Shown here: one piece after another, positions 45,321 through 59,235 of the stretch | Position numbering within the stretch: position 1 is the first letter of the stretch | Layout: the number at the start of each line of letters is the position of its first letter | Assembly: GCF_042242105.1 (NCBI RefSeq) | Contig: NC_092020.1 | Location: 19,498,788 to 19,562,787 of the forward strand | Direction of reading: 5' to 3' | From: Pempheris klunzingeri | Lineage: Eukaryota; Chordata; Actinopteri; Acropomatiformes; Pempheridae | DNA length: 64,000 nt | The notes under the pieces: generated by a model | Database searches by the model: none | What the model was told of the DNA's origin: nothing | The model's input: only the letters and a program-made list of their open reading frames with translations | Position numbers and translations under genes: made by a program

Positions 45321-47308
45321 CCAGTTGGTGGATTTGTTTTTTGCTTTTGGACATACAAGGCTAGCTTTACCAGTCTAACCAGCTGCTGCCAGACACAAGT
45401 GTTGTATTGATCTTCTTATCACAATCGGTAAGAAAGAAAAAAAAAAAGTATTTTCCAAAAAATTTTAAATGTACAGTTCAACAACATGCAGCTGGCCGTA
45501 CGTACTATACATCCAAATAAAGGTGGAGCTCGGTGCAAAACCAAACAAGTCTTGCCTTCCCACTCGCTGTGCGGCCTCACACATTCTCATGGTCAAAGGT
45601 GACATTTTCCTCCCAGCTATGTGAGCAAACAGGAATGTGTACACTTTGACTGCTGCTACATTGTAAGCATGTAACATTTCTACCCCCAAAACAGCAGAAG
45701 GTTGTAGCATCAAGTATAAGAAACTGTGGAGCACTGCTCAGAAACACTGAAACCACAAGACCGGCTCTGCCTCTTCCTAATCCCTCCACCCTTCTTTTCA
45801 TCTCTCTTCATCACTAGAATTCTAAATGGGTATGAATGTTTTTCTGCCCGCTTTTCTCAGAGCTGCGTATTAACAATTGCATCGCACGCTGCAAATGGCA
45901 TCTCCAAGGTAGGGGCCGACCTTCATTCCTCTGCAGAGGGCACGCCAGTAAATCCATTTCTCCAGAGATGCGGTTCACTGAATAACAAATCACGGGGGTA
46001 GACGTGGCTCTCTCTCCTGGTAAAGAAGCCTATTGCTGGAAGCTTCCTTCACAGAGCCTGTAACACCAGGGGTTTATTGTGAAGAGAGGGGAGTGGACAA
46101 ACACAGGGAATGCGCTGCCATAGGGAAATCTGCTCCCAAACTATGTGAAACTGAGTTCTTCTTTCTTGAATTCACTGCTAATAATTCTTGTGAAATTACA
46201 CATTTTAGCGTAAGAAAAAAAAAAGACTGTAGTTACGTATATAAATAAATATGCTGTTCTCGCTTCTCCCTTGTGTTCACACATTCACAACACAATATCG
46301 GCGACACCCTCTGCATCATTAGGGAAACTGCACAGCCCCGTTTTGTGCTGATATCTCACAGCTTCTGCACATATTCCTGTATCTCATTTCCCATGTTCTC
46401 CTCTTTCGAACCAAATCAGCTCCACGGGATATCAGCCACCTGTCAAAATCTGTTAAGGTGGCTCACATTTCATGAAACACCTTATCTTGCTTCATGACCA
46501 ATGTAACGTTATTTACACCCTGCAAACAAAATGGCTCCGGCACTGTCGCCGCTGATAAGGGCCTTTAGTTGTGGAGCAAGGTGACAGCAGCCAGATTACA
46601 AGTTGGTGATTTACTTTATTCATTCTTGTGACCTAGAAAAGAAGACCAATTTCAGTATATGTTGCCGTTCCCCTGCAGACGGACCTGATTTACTGTCTGT
46701 GCTGTTTTATTGGATCTTCTTTCCAAGAATTCTTCAAGAAACTTTCCTGTGATTTGAGAAAAGATTAGTTTACAGATTGAAGGAGATAAGATTCACAGCA
46801 TTCGGGGGAAACCAATTTTTTTAAACAATATTGGCTTGGTGGTGAGCCAGGATTAGATCTAATATCTGTTTGTTGGCATCCACAGGACCTGTGCTATGTC
46901 TGACAAAAAGTAAATACTGACATTAGTGTTCTGGATTGGATTATCTAGGTTTCTACTTAAGGCGCAGCTTGTCTGGCATTCAAATGAGTTGTCTTTTTAT
47001 CTGCACAGAACGGTTTTGTTTGTTTGTTTGCTGTTTGTTTACATGTCTGAAGCTGCAGGTCGCTGTTAAGTCGGTGAGTAGCCATGCTGGAAAAGTAGTA
47101 GCAAATGAGAGATTTGCGTATATTATTGTCTAATGAGGAAATTGGGAGCAAAACAACAATAAACAAAGAAAAACAAACCAAGTGATCGTTCTCTAATTCT
47201 CATGGGGATTTCAGCAGTATTAGTTTTACTAGTTGAAATGATGACTGTCTGGGGCAGGTTTTATTAGCTACAGCGAGCTGTGTCCGAAAAATGTCTGATT
47301 AATCTTCC
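45321..47308. other. Intergenic, no gene seen
   Basis: Mixed-composition DNA with only short chance open frames and no repeat that I recognise with confidence. Confidence 0.4.
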
Positions 47309-47722
47309 TAATGGCCAGCAGGGGGCGACTCTGTTGGTTGCAAAAAGATGTCTGGTTCAATGGAAGTCTATGAGAAAATGAGCCTACTTCTTACTTGTTT
47401 TATTACTTAAGTAAACACTTTCCTAATGAGTTTATGGTCTCAATTGCTAGTGTTAAGATAGTTTTCCTCAATACAGCATGATATTCATTTAGTGTTTGGT
47501 CCCATTCAGAGGGAAATAGACAATGAAGCTGGGTATGCTTTAGGGCGGGACTACCTTGTGACTAACCAATCAGAGGCAGGCTTCAGGCAAACGTTGTCAC
47601 TTCTGGCTCCAAAAAACCAAGATGGCGAATTCAAGCCCATAAAGCCAAGCTTCAAAATGGGTGACCAATGGGTGACTTCTCTGTGGCTACATCCACCTCA
47701 CAGTACATACACAGTCTATGTT
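47309..47722 (+). repeat. Teleost interspersed repeat carrying a CTCF-like core
   Basis: This starts AATGGCCAGCAGGGGGCG, then TTGGTTGCAAAAAGATGTCT, TCAATGGAAGTCTATGAGAA, TTATGGTCTCAATTGCTAG, ATACAGCATGATATTCATTT, CCAAGATGGCGA, CCAATGGGTGACTTC and finally ACACAGTCTATG. I recognise this order as an abundant repeat of teleost genomes. It appears nearly full length. The superfamily is not assigned and no protein is encoded. Confidence 0.65.
47315..47327 (+). promoter_or_regulatory. CTCF-type core motif inside the repeat
   Basis: CCAGCAGGGGGCG matches the CTCF core pattern CCASYAGRKGGCR at every position. It sits in the gene desert between clnk and hs3st1. Occupancy is not shown. Confidence 0.45.
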
Positions 47723-49499
47723 TCTACCTGACTCATTGTTAAAACAAGAATCTTGTACAGGAGTCCTTAAATATGCCCGTGCTGGCTACATACATGATAT
47801 TGTGCAAACAGACTGAGGCTACACATAACCCTGTCTGGCTGCTTAGCTTACATGCTTGTAATTTCCAGAAAACATTACAGCGAAGGTGGTGAGTGCAAAG
47901 TTAGCATGAATCTGAATGATCCCAATTATGAGAATAAGACCTAGGATGAAAAATACAGGAATTTCTCTTTAAAAAGAATGCACAGCAGCCTCCGCTGAAT
48001 TTATAATCCGGCTTAGACTGGTGTATACTGGAGACCTTGAAGCTTATTATCTTTAGATTATAAGACTTTTTAGAGGATAGAAATAATGTTTCCTCTGTCT
48101 TCTGTGTTCAGGGTGGGAAAAATTATGTTTCCACTTGAGACTTTCCAAGCGAAATCTAAAAAGTTTTGGAACTTCAGGGAAAAATAAGAGTAAAGGAGTA
48201 TTGATTCGAAGGCTGAGCACACATGGGACACAAAGGTGCTAAGAGCCTTCAGAATACATGGAGGATCACTCTCGTCTCTCGCCCAGAGATGTGGCGTGCA
48301 CACAGTCTTGCGGGGATGCCCACAGCTACAACCTGCTAAGTGCATCATACACACACACACTCCCATGTCGGATATAGGTTACACATACGCACAGATGGGT
48401 GAGACTGGGCTTCACATCAGCTTATTAAATAAGTGGAGGTTTTACGTGGTGAAATGGAGCAGTGAGGAGGAGTTATATGCACTGCCTCCTCTGCAGTGTT
48501 GGTGGACCGCCAGCATCACAATAAGCAGTCAGTCAATAGGCTGACTCAACAGTGTGTGAAATTAAGAGGGAAATAGAAGTAGACAGACATTAAGCCTCTC
48601 TCCCACTTCCCTTCACTCTCTCAGACGCCAGACAGCGGCTAATGCACCCCCTAGAGCCCCCACACACTGCTATCACACACCAGCAGCACCGCAGCTCCAC
48701 TTCTTGTCGTCTGCTCCTCAAAAGAAAGCCACGAGACGCAGAAAAGCCATGCTGACCTCCTTTGACGGCATTAACGTAAATACGGCACCGGATGTCTGTT
48801 TGCGCGAGTTTCAGGTTTAATTCCACCTGCAGAGATGGAAGGCTAAACATCTTTACAATACAGCCACATGGCAGGGTGCTCCAATCTTCTTCTTTTTTTT
48901 GTTTGTCTGATGTTTTTTTTTTTCTTTATATATGGAAATTTTGGAAACAAGTAATTACAGTTTGTGCCATGAAAATAAAAAGCAGATATTTGATTTCACA
49001 AAAGCACAAAAAAGCTGAAAAATATCAAAGCAATACATTTACAATGTACAATTCACACGACTGGAATACCACTCCAATAAAACCAGACATCTGTTGTCAG
49101 ATGTCCACTGGGAAGATGTTTAGAATATCTTCCTCACCCCCCCACCCCCAGCTCCTTGATATGTTAATGTGGGTCTTGTTTTTGAGTTAGAAACAAAATC
49201 CTTTCTGCTGAGAGCCTCATTTTGTCAAAGCAGGGAGGAGTCACATTTCCATACGAAATGTCTGGGTAAGAATGAAACTACTATTAAGGAAATTCACAAC
49301 AGCGGCCTAATGATAAAAAGCCAGTTGCCAAGGTAATATGCAAAACAGTCTCATTGACTCCCAAGCTGAACTATGAGAACCACCTTCAAAATGGAGGCTG
49401 GGGAGTTTGACTGGAAATAATGTCTGTCTCTTTGTTTAATGATATAAATTATATAATAGTTAGCAATAAAAAATGTGTGATGTGTTTCATATGTTGCAC

Positions 49500-50035
49500 C
49501 CAGTTTGATATTACTTGTACAGTACTCTATTAATAAGACTACTGTACTGAAATATTGTACTTTTTACTCCACTATGTTTAGCTAACATCTGCAGTTAGGG
49601 TCAGTTTATTAAATATGATGCGTTTTTATGGATTAAACTACCTGACAGAGCTTCACCTTCACCAGCTATAACATTAAAATGCTTTTTACACATTTATACA
49701 TCAGTGGGGGGATAATCATGTGGATAAAATGTTCTTTCAATAGAATTTAATATCATGATATTGATAAATACTGTGATGCAGTAACTGCTTCCACTGCAGT
49801 AAAGTTGAGAAACCAGATAAAGATAAATTAACCAGATGAGAGTTTCAGCTTTTTGCTTACCCAGTGAAATAGATAAACAATAAATCAAAGCATGTCAATA
49901 CATCGATGTGAAAAATGATGTAAATCTAACCTTTAACAGTAATCCAAAACCATGACGTGCAGTCGCAAAGCACTCACTACTTTTACTTGTGCTTATTATT
50001 ACGTGAGTGTTTTTGACCTTCTTCCACCATTGTAA
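49500..50035. repeat. Teleost repeat with TACTTTTACT-type blocks, second copy
   Basis: Words such as GTACAGTACTC, GTACTTTTTACTCCACTATG, ACTGCTTCCACTGCAGTAAA and CTACTTTTACTTGTG, ending CTTCTTCCACCATTG, belong to the same family as the copy in the clnk intron. Confidence 0.5.
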
Positions 50036-50943
50036 ATAACTGTGCAGAAGGACGTGTGGATTAGATTATCACTGACATATTGTCACCTTCAGGTCAAAGG
50101 GGACTAAACAAGCCACTAGAGGGAGCAACAATAAACAAATGCAAAGCAGTGTTGCAGGATTGTTATCTTCCTCTGCAGTTTACAGCTTAAACATGGGCAA
50201 ATGGCTTTATCTATTGTGTGCTGTTCTGTTAGTAACGAAAGAAATTGTAACAGAATTTAGCTTTAAATGTGTAAATACGTCAGCCCGAGAGTTATTAGAT
50301 CAGAGATTTCTACACCAAAAACTGGTGATAAATCAGAAGAAATACACAGTCTGCTGTTTTATTCCTCTGGAGCATGCCACGCTCACCCAGTGTTTTTCTT
50401 TCCTGAACTTCTCCTCTTCAATCTGACTCTGTCCTCTCACTGATAGCAGCCGACCTAAGATGAATACAAGTGGCTGAGGGCTGAGGAAAGACAATGTCTG
50501 TAGAGACTCTTCAGATGGATATTGACCAAAGGGGGAAAAAGCTGATGGAATTTCATTGACCTATGGCAAACTGCACCATGTTACACAACCAGATCAATGT
50601 CCTCTCTCCCTCTTCGCTCCGTTCACCTCTCTCTGGGGGACTTTTAATGCTCAAACATGTTCTTGTTGGGGAACGGAGAGGCGTGGAAGCACCTGAAAAC
50701 GTTGACAGATGTGTGAGAAAGTGCTCTGTGAGGCTCCTCAGGATTGTCTGTAAGTGCATTTGATCTGAAGGAGCTAAGGTTTCAGCTGCTGTTGTTATAT
50801 TCCTCCTACGACTTCAGAGGGAATGTTAGAAATAGAGCGATTCTGTGATGTGGAAGATGCCGCACAGACACTGCATACGGGGGTGCCGCCAGACTTGTTG
50901 ATAGATCACCCATGTAGGCTGTAGCACACTAACAGAACACTCC

Positions 50944-50991
50944 CTGCAAACCCTAAAGAATCTCTCACTCCTGCAAACCCTAAAGAATCTC
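50944..50991. repeat. 27-bp direct tandem duplication
   Basis: The 21-mer made of CTGCAAACCC followed by TAAAGAATCTC occurs twice, starting at 50944 and 50971, identical over its length. A local duplication is the simplest reading. Confidence 0.8.
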
Positions 50992-51278
50992 CATATAATA
51001 TAGATTACTGTAGTAGTATAAAGTAGTTTACTGTAGTATGTAGTATATACTATAATAGTATCAACATCATAATTTCAACTCGCGCATTTCTGGTGATACT
51101 ACTTATGCGTACTAATATGATAATTTTGTATATTTCACACTGTGATGTAGTAATACATATAATATCTAAGTGTACTACTGTAGTTTGATGCCATTGTTAT
51201 TCTGACTATTTGGCTGAAAGTAGCCAGCTGCAATTTATTGAAAAGAATGTGATCATCAATGAAAATCTCACTCTGTGT

Positions 51279-51330
51279 CATTATTATTATTATTATTATC
51301 ATCATCATCATCATCAGTATTATTATTATA
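51279..51330. repeat. Compound (ATT)n/(ATC)n microsatellite
   Basis: ATT units change to ATC units and back to ATT. No coding frame of note spans it. Confidence 0.85.
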
Positions 51331-54300
51331 TGATGATAATTGGTTTATTTTGAATAATCTTGGCTCTTGGAGAAGTAGAGGAGCCACCATTTATTCCATC
51401 ATCAGCTCTGCAGATTTCTCTGTGGGAAACTAGCCAGCTACTATCAACGAAACGCTGCTCACCTTCCTCTTCTTCTTCACCTGAGGGTTGGATTGGACAG
51501 TAGGGGAGGACTAGTGGTGAGTTCGCTGGAGCTGAAGCTGCATGACGAAGGCAGAACTGATTAAAGATTTGATCAAATCTCGGCTAAACAAACAACCTAT
51601 GATGACTTTAAGACTGTTGTGAGTGGCCAACCACCCAATCTCCGTTGATTTTCCATTTCTGGCCTCTGATTTTGTTGTTTTGAATTTGACATTTTGTACA
51701 TAAACAGAATGTACATGTAGACCGAGACAGACTGGCTACTAGTTACCAGGCTAAAATATTGAAATTTGAGGCCCTGAATAATTTCCTCAGATAATTACTG
51801 TCCTATGTTAGCGTAGTATTTTTGAAGGCCCCTGGAATCATTGTAGTTTTCCCTTCTTTTATACCCTTAGCCTCTTATATGCTGGTCTCACTCTGAGATT
51901 CATATTGTATTCATGCTGTAGATGTGCAGCCTTTATGTTCTGTGACCAAGGTCAGTGTATGAAAATATCTGCTTAAATCCTTCTGGTCGGGTTGTGATTA
52001 TGAATTTTATAAGAGGAAGCCTGCCTGACTTACAACAGACACAACAAAGATGATCTGAGTGTTTCATGTCTGCTGCAGTGAGAAATCTGTGAGGCCTGAG
52101 GCTGAGAGCAGCAGAGTTTGACGAGTTACACGTTTGTTTAATTAATAGATTCTTATGGTCATATTCTGATGTTCAGTATAGTCTTATCTAATTTGAATTT
52201 GTGCTCATTTTACAGTTACAGAAACATAAAATGACCTGCGTTGAAACCAATGTGTCAATGTAAAATGAAACGTACCGTGAAGCTTTTAATTTAATTTAAC
52301 AGAGAAATGTTTTGTCCGGTCATGACTTGACCCAGCTATAAAGGTGTTTTTTTTAACTTACACAGTCTACATTCTCATCATATAACAAGACAAGAGGCCG
52401 TGCTGCTCATTGTCTCAAAGAATTTTTTAAAAAATTTTGAAGGTATAGTAAAAATTCAGCAGAGTTTGGTGTCGCAGTAAAGGTCTTTGCAGCCTCTGTC
52501 AGAAGGGGCCATCATGCTGTGCGTATCAAAGTGCAAAGAGATGTGTTTGTGTGAGACTGGTTGAAAGCAGGAAGTCCATAATGTGAGATTTTATGATATC
52601 ATGTGCAGCGTTGGGTGAGCAAAGATGTGAAAAATTAGCTACAGTTGGAAGAAACAGAGAGATCATTTTTCTGAACTTTGGGGTGCGATATGTTTATAAT
52701 ATATACGGTACAATTCTTTATAGATCACCTATCATCACTGTTTCTTTCATCTTAGTAGTTAAATCTGAGTACACGTGACGCGAACGAGATGGGAAGTCAT
52801 TAGTGTACAGCCTCTTGAGAGTCTCTTTGCAGAACTTCATTGCAATCCATCCAAAGTTGTTGGGATATTTCAGTGTGGACCAACAGACCGATGTTGCCGT
52901 CCCCCAAACCATGTTGCTTGTTTGGCTAAAAAGCTTTGCAGTGCTGCACCAGAATGTTCCCAAAGAGCAACAGACTCTGAATATTGCCTCAATTATCTTT
53001 TACTTTCTAATCAAGAAGATCCAGTTTTTGAACAATGCAAAAAATCTCATTTCACATTTGTTTGTTATCTTAACTTTTAAGAAATACAATTACAAAAAAA
53101 TTTTTCAGGACAAAACCAACAAAAAACCCCCAAAATAAATAAATTTATGGCAGCGGCTTCTCAGCTGTTCACAAAACAAACGAGAGACAAAAACTTCTAC
53201 GGCTACACGAACGAGAAGGGACTTCAAATGGCCATGTTTCAATTAGTGAGAGGAGTGCATTATCATTCTCCAGGTGAGAAGCAATATATCAGCCGTGCAG
53301 GTCATTGGATTTCAAGACTCACGGGTGAAGGGATTTGGTCAATCATGAAACAGCCAATTGATTTTCCTCTCTTTATTTGCAGAACTTGGCACAAGGCAGA
53401 GGGAAATTTCCTTCCCTGGACACGCTGATTGAATGTAATTTTGTCTTTACGCACCAAGCACACTTACCACCTGTTTTCTATTTTCTTGGGTTGACATTTG
53501 GGGATATGAGATACGTTTGTGAAAAAAGAACAACTGCAAACAGTGTGGAAAACAGTGTGGTTTGACTTGAGTGTAATTCCCGTGATAAGTGGTGTAATAA
53601 GTAGATTATGAGGAGAAATATTTGAAGTGTGGTGCACGTCAAATCAAATCAAATCAAAAAATTTTTTTCTTTATTTGAATGGCAACTATTAAATGGTGGG
53701 CGGGGGCAGACATATTCTAAGAAGGGCGGCTCATTTGAGAAATTAGTAAAATGTGTTAAGACCCGGACTTTGGTGATAATAAACTGAACATTATTATCTG
53801 TTAGTCTAATAAACAATTTTAAATATTCTAGAATTTAAAATAATATTAATAAATAGCTGCCATGCCTACAGCCATGGACATCATTTCATATTCCTATGAA
53901 ACAATTGGACACAGACATTTAAAAGTCCTGCAACCCTCTTACAGGAGCAAGATATCCAGACTGACAAGTTTTTGTCAACGGTTTTGCTTCACTTTGTGGT
54001 TGTTTTTCATCATTTTGTATCTCTTCATAGGTGTTTTGCATCATTATTTATGATTTACTTTCCAACAAGAACTGTTAACAGTCATGTCATGCAGAGGTTC
54101 TGATACTAACAAGCCAACTATCACCTCCTTCCTCTGGCATGGGGGGCACCAGGGATGGGATCATTCATATTCCAAGGGGGACTGATGCCCTCCCTTGCCA
54201 CCCCTCTGGCCCCGCCTCTGTCAACATCCCTTAAAAAGAACTAGCAGTTTAATTAGAATATCATTAATATGTATTTTGCTTTCCAATGACCTGGAACAGG

Positions 54301-57300
54301 AGTCTGTTCGGCACCATGACACCACTACCGGGGGACGAGCCAACACATGGTTTCAATATGCAGCAGCTCTACTCACTTTAATCAAGACAACACACACACA
54401 AGATTCCGTTTTTGTTGTAATGCGATACTTGAGTGATCTTGCATGTCGTTTGGCTTTGATTCGAACCATATGCAGTTCATACACAGAGAACATTTGTTGC
54501 ATGTTTGTAGACCTAACAGTGTTATTATGTCTTTTGGCCAAAAGAGAAGATGCATTCTTACGAGATGAATTACACTGCAATATAACCCGAGCATCAGAAG
54601 CATCCAAATAACCACAGCGATGACGTCAAGTGCAAATGGGACTCCAAAAAAAAAAAAGTAACTGAACCCATTTAGAGCTATTCTAGGGTTTCACTCTTTG
54701 GGGAGTATCTGGGTCTGTAGCCCAAATGTTTGAAAATCCTGCTCAGTTTCAAAATCCATATGGTTCCTTGCTCCCTGTGGAAGGACATATGCATAATCCC
54801 ACACATACATGTGCTTGCATGGACACTTGCAGATTCCCTCGTCCACACAAACACACACACACGTCCGCACATACGCTCACAGAGGGAGTGAGGTCTATCT
54901 GTGGTCCCAGTCATGCTTCACCCATGCAGAGGTGTCCGTTAGCAGTGGGAGTTATCATTGGCCATGGAGGCTTATTCCTCTGCCAGAGGAGACCATGCCA
55001 GGAAATGACTGATAACAGAGCACAGCGATGACTGGCCTGCACAGCGGCGGCACGTGTAGACTCTGGCTGAGATGAAGGAATGGCGCAAAAATGTACACAT
55101 ACATCATGCAGTACTGCTCGGGCCCTCCCTCCTTGAGCCTTTTTACTAATGACATGTACCTGTATTTATGTTCCATTAGCTCTGAGTGGGTAAGCACGAC
55201 TGGACGCAGCTCACTCAGAGGAAAAAACACATTTTTCTGATCTAATATCTTAAACGTTATTTGTTCCACTGTCAAGCTGCAAAATGAAAACGCTGTAGAT
55301 GTAATAAGCATGGAGGGAAATTGATGATTTGTGTGATAGCCTGAGAGATAATCATAAATTTGAGTCATATGCTGTGGTATTTAATTTAGGCAATTCAATT
55401 TATTCACTGTGATGTGGTCATTTGCTGCCAAAATCGCTTTCTGTTTGTGCAGATGGGAATGGTCTCAAAAATCCTTCACATTTCTTGGCAGTTGAAGGAT
55501 AAGGATTTTTATTTTTTATTTTTTTACGGACGGAAATGCTTGAAAGCCTAGTTTAGTAAATGATTCTCCAGGATTTCCGAAGAGCAACTAGATGGAACAA
55601 GGACAAGGATATTTCCAGAAAGTAATTTAAAACCTGCATCAACAAGAGGCCACACAGACTTGGGATTCACCCTGAGGAAAACTTTGAATATGGAAAAATG
55701 TTTAACAGCGCAAAACTCTTCTACAAAACAACTCTACAGCATAAAATTGCATTATTAGAGTGTGAAGGGTGTCTTTTTCAGCCTTTCCAACTCCAGAAAT
55801 ACAAGAAAAGGTATCTATATCAACTCCTTGTTCTGTTTATTCTGTACATTACTGCTTTTTGCATCTCTGGTCAGATGCTAAACTGCATTTTGTTGTCTCA
55901 GTACGTGCGTTCTGTATAAAAGACAATAAAGTTGAATCTGATTTACTCTAATCTTAATTTGTCATTTCAGATGGCAAAATACTTAGCTAGAAATGAGAAA
56001 GCCAATAACTACTTCTTTTTCAATAATAACAAAGAATTTTCAGGGGTAAATGTGCCACTTTTGCAAACAGTATAAATGCTTACCAGGAGGGCAAAGACCC
56101 TTTCAATTTGTATGTGCTGCACAGCTCAATAAGCAGAGCACAAAGAACACAAACACTATGGGGAGACAACTAACTGAACACTTTGTCTCTGTGAGAACTT
56201 TAGATAAGGGTACGGCTACTCTTTGCATATGTTAAAACCACAGCAAATGTATGGAGCCACCCTGGCTGACTGTGTCATTTCAGTTTTGTGCTGAAGTGGT
56301 AATGAATGGATGAGTGCCATATACACATCTTTATGCAGAGTCAAAGGCCTCTAGATGTTCTCACGTCTTAATGCTGAAGTGGAGCAAGGACCAAAGCTGC
56401 TCATCATTACATTCAATTCAAACAAAACCGACATAAACCAGCATATACTTACTTTGATTAAATGATGGATTAGTTGATTCGCTTGCATCTGTGTCGAGGT
56501 TTAATAAAAGACGTTGGTCAAGGCTGCATATAGGTATGGGTTTCTAAGAATCTTTTTTATGTACCTGGTATGTCCTGGTTTTACAGTTACCGGCGTCATA
56601 AAGATGTGGCGCTATCTTGTGTTGGAGTGCATGTCGACACTGAATAAAAGCTGCGAATGCAGAGCAATGGTGTGATCTATTTTCAGTGTTCAATCTTCTA
56701 TAGCTGTCAGTGAATGGTGAGCAGTCCTATAATAAACCAAGTAAGATGCTGACTAGTCATACTTGACTGAAAACATGTAAGGTCACAGAAAAGTCACAGA
56801 ACAGTAACTCACATGAAAGCACCCAAACAAGTGAGAAATAAAGACGTACAGTTTGTCTAGGATTTTGTTCTCCTTTTCATCAAAACTCAAATCCCTGCTT
56901 ACCGATTTAGCTGAGCTAACAAGGAGCCTGAGCATTCGATTTTCCTAAACACAATTACCCTACAATCTCTGTAAATCCTGGAAGGTCATTTAACAAAACA
57001 TACCCTTTTTCTTGAAGGTAAAGTATTTTTGAAAGAAACTCTCAGTTTGCTGCATGAGGAAATAGATTTTTTCACTGTATGTCTTAATCCAGGTAGATGG
57101 AAATGTATATATTGGCTCTTTTTGTTAAAAGCAAGCAAAATATTAATAACTTATGTGTTTGAAAAGAAACATTAATACATTCATTAATATGTCTGATGAT
57201 GAAATAAGCAAGGAGATGTGTTGTTTCCAGTTATCAGCGTTGTTTGGAAATAAAGACATAAACTGAGAAGAAGGTTAAAAATCTTCATTTTGCAGTGGAT

Positions 57301-57600
57301 GAAATATTTATTTCATCCAGATGGTGATAGGAGCCCTTGGTGATTTTGGAAATACTTTTAGAACAGCAGTAACTGTGAAAGGATGAGATTCAAAAATATC
57401 ACTAGCTGTACGTCTTTAAACTCAAATGTAAAGGCACAAACTGGGGCTCGGCTAACGTGCATTCCTATTTCTCTGTTTGTGTGGAGGAGACAGAGTGGGT
57501 GCATGTGTTATTTCTGCCGGGCTTCACACATTGAGTGGACAAACAATCTATTCCAATTAAAGCGAGCTGCAGCCCTGGTGACGGCAGAAGGGGCTGTGCT
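51331..57600. other. Gene desert, no gene seen
   Basis: Long AT-rich stretch with chance open frames up to about 138 codons (54.2-54.6 kb) that show no domain or family resemblance. It includes a short (TCAAA)n run at about 53640-53660. Confidence 0.45.
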
Positions 57601-57925
57601 CCATCGGATCACATCATTCTTTGAAAAAACTCAAGATTGGCTGATTGTGATTTGAAGGGAAACAAGGCCCTTCAGGAACAACTAGTGTGGGCTGGCAGCA
57701 GGCAGAGAGGTGGGGGTGGCAGGGTGGCTCCGAGTGAGTCCAGAAAGTTCCACAGAAAATAGTGTTACAGCCGAGGCGGGGGGAGGGTGGGCGGCGCCAG
57801 GGGGAGGGCACTGCCATTAATCCTGGTTGTAGCCCCGGTTTACCGTTCTTGCTGCATGCGGGGCGAGGAGGCAAATTAATTATGTGGCCTGAGATTAATT
57901 AGGTGATGTTAAGGGAAATCTGTGA
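57600..57925. promoter_or_regulatory. Candidate conserved non-coding element
   Basis: GC-rich for this region, ending with two homeobox-type words (AAATTAATTATG at about 57872 and GATTAATTAGG at about 57892) some 20 bases apart. It is not a simple repeat and does not resemble the interspersed families here. A regulatory role for hs3st1 or another gene is a guess. Confidence 0.25.
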
Positions 57926-58026
57926 CTGTAAAACTTAAGAGGGCTGCACAGCTGACTAGACTAATGGGGCGTTCATGAACTCTTAATAGATGCTCCTCTG
58001 ATGTACAGTGGTGTGTGAGCAGAGCA

Positions 58027-58048
58027 GAGAGAGAGAGAGAGAGAGAGA
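58027..58048. repeat. (GA)n microsatellite
   Basis: About ten GA units. Confidence 0.85.
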
Positions 58049-58397
58049 CAGCCAGAAAACTGGAGACACAGAGAGCAGAGTGAGGATGTGTCCTTGGTCA
58101 AAGTAATTTCAGCAGAAGGGATTCTGAAAGCTTTATCTAGGAGCACCTGCTCTAGCTTAAAGCTTTACTTCAAGCTTCTATAATCAATATGTTATAATAA
58201 CGATGAATCAAATGATCATATGAAAAGGGCCTACTCATGGAGACGACTCCACAGAGAATTACCACCCCGCCCCGACTCTGCAGTTCTTCGCAGCTCCGCA
58301 GAGCTTTTTAGTGTCTTGACAGCTGTTTAGACCAAAAAGCTCTAAAAACTAACTGTATACTACCGACCCAGGACCAAACTGTACACAAACAAAGTTA

Positions 58398-58560
58398 TTG
58401 ATTAGGTGGCGGTGGTGGAAGAAGTGTTCAGATCATTCACTTATGTAAGATAGTAGACAAACCATCATCAGCAAAATGTTCTTAAAGTACTAATAGTAAA
58501 AACACTTTTACAAACAAAAATGGCCCCAGTGAATGATGAATTATTGACATTCTTCAGAGT
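58398..58560. repeat. Teleost repeat with TGGAAGAAGT start, third copy
   Basis: GGTGGAAGAAGTGTTCAGAT, then CATCAGCAAAATGTTCTTAA and AGTACTAATAGTAAAAACAC, match the terminal blocks of the family also seen at 22.6 and 49.5 kb. Confidence 0.5.
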
Positions 58561-59104
58561 GACTTGAACCCAGGGTGAAAAAACGTAGCCCTCTCATTCG
58601 ATTAATGGAGCCAGGCTGCAGGGGTGCCAGCAAAACAACGTGGGGTCAACTGGAGAAAAAGCTGAACCCAGCTCAACTTTTGCTGTAACACAATGTGATG
58701 TCGTCCGGCGAGATGCCGTGTTGACACGTGCAATCAAACACATGCAATCACACATTCCTGATGGAGTACTTTGAGATGTGAACGCCATATTTCCACCATT
58801 TACCTTGAGATTATTGAGACAAAAGATAAAATTGAAAAATATGGGAGTGATTTTAACCGATTCATATAGAGCTCGGTAATGTAGCCCAGTGGTTCCCAAT
58901 CTGTAGGAGTCGAGGTGATGATTCATAGGAGAGGAGAGGAAAGCAGAATAAAGAAAGTTCTTCTACTCAAATTAGTTTTCATATTTTAGACTTTTGTCTT
59001 ATTTTTTTGCGAAACACTGGACAGTTTTTGGGCGTCAGTTATTCAAATGAAGCCATCTAAGAATTTTAGAGCAGAAACGTCTCTGTTCATTCTGATAACA
59101 ACAA

Positions 59105-59235
59105 CAATCGATAGTGAAAGGGGCTTTAATTACACTCTGAATTTGTAAGCAATGTAATATTGAAGTAGAATGATGACTACTTAAGTAAGAATACCTCAAA
59201 ATTGTACTTAAATAGAGTGCTTGTGTGAACACTGA
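59105..59235. repeat. Teleost repeat fragment, fourth copy
   Basis: GTAATATTGAAGTAGAATGA, CTACTTAAGTAAGAATACC and GTACTTAAATAGAGTGC resemble the same family. It is short and diverged. Confidence 0.35.

Noticed and set aside
53147..53428. A 93-codon plus-strand open frame beginning MAAASQLF
   Set aside because: It looks protein-like at the start, but there are no splice or promoter signals and no family match.
54195..54611. A 138-codon plus-strand open frame in the desert, with overlapping minus-strand frames
   Set aside because: There is no start context, no domain and no repeated copies recognised; the length is compatible with chance over this distance.
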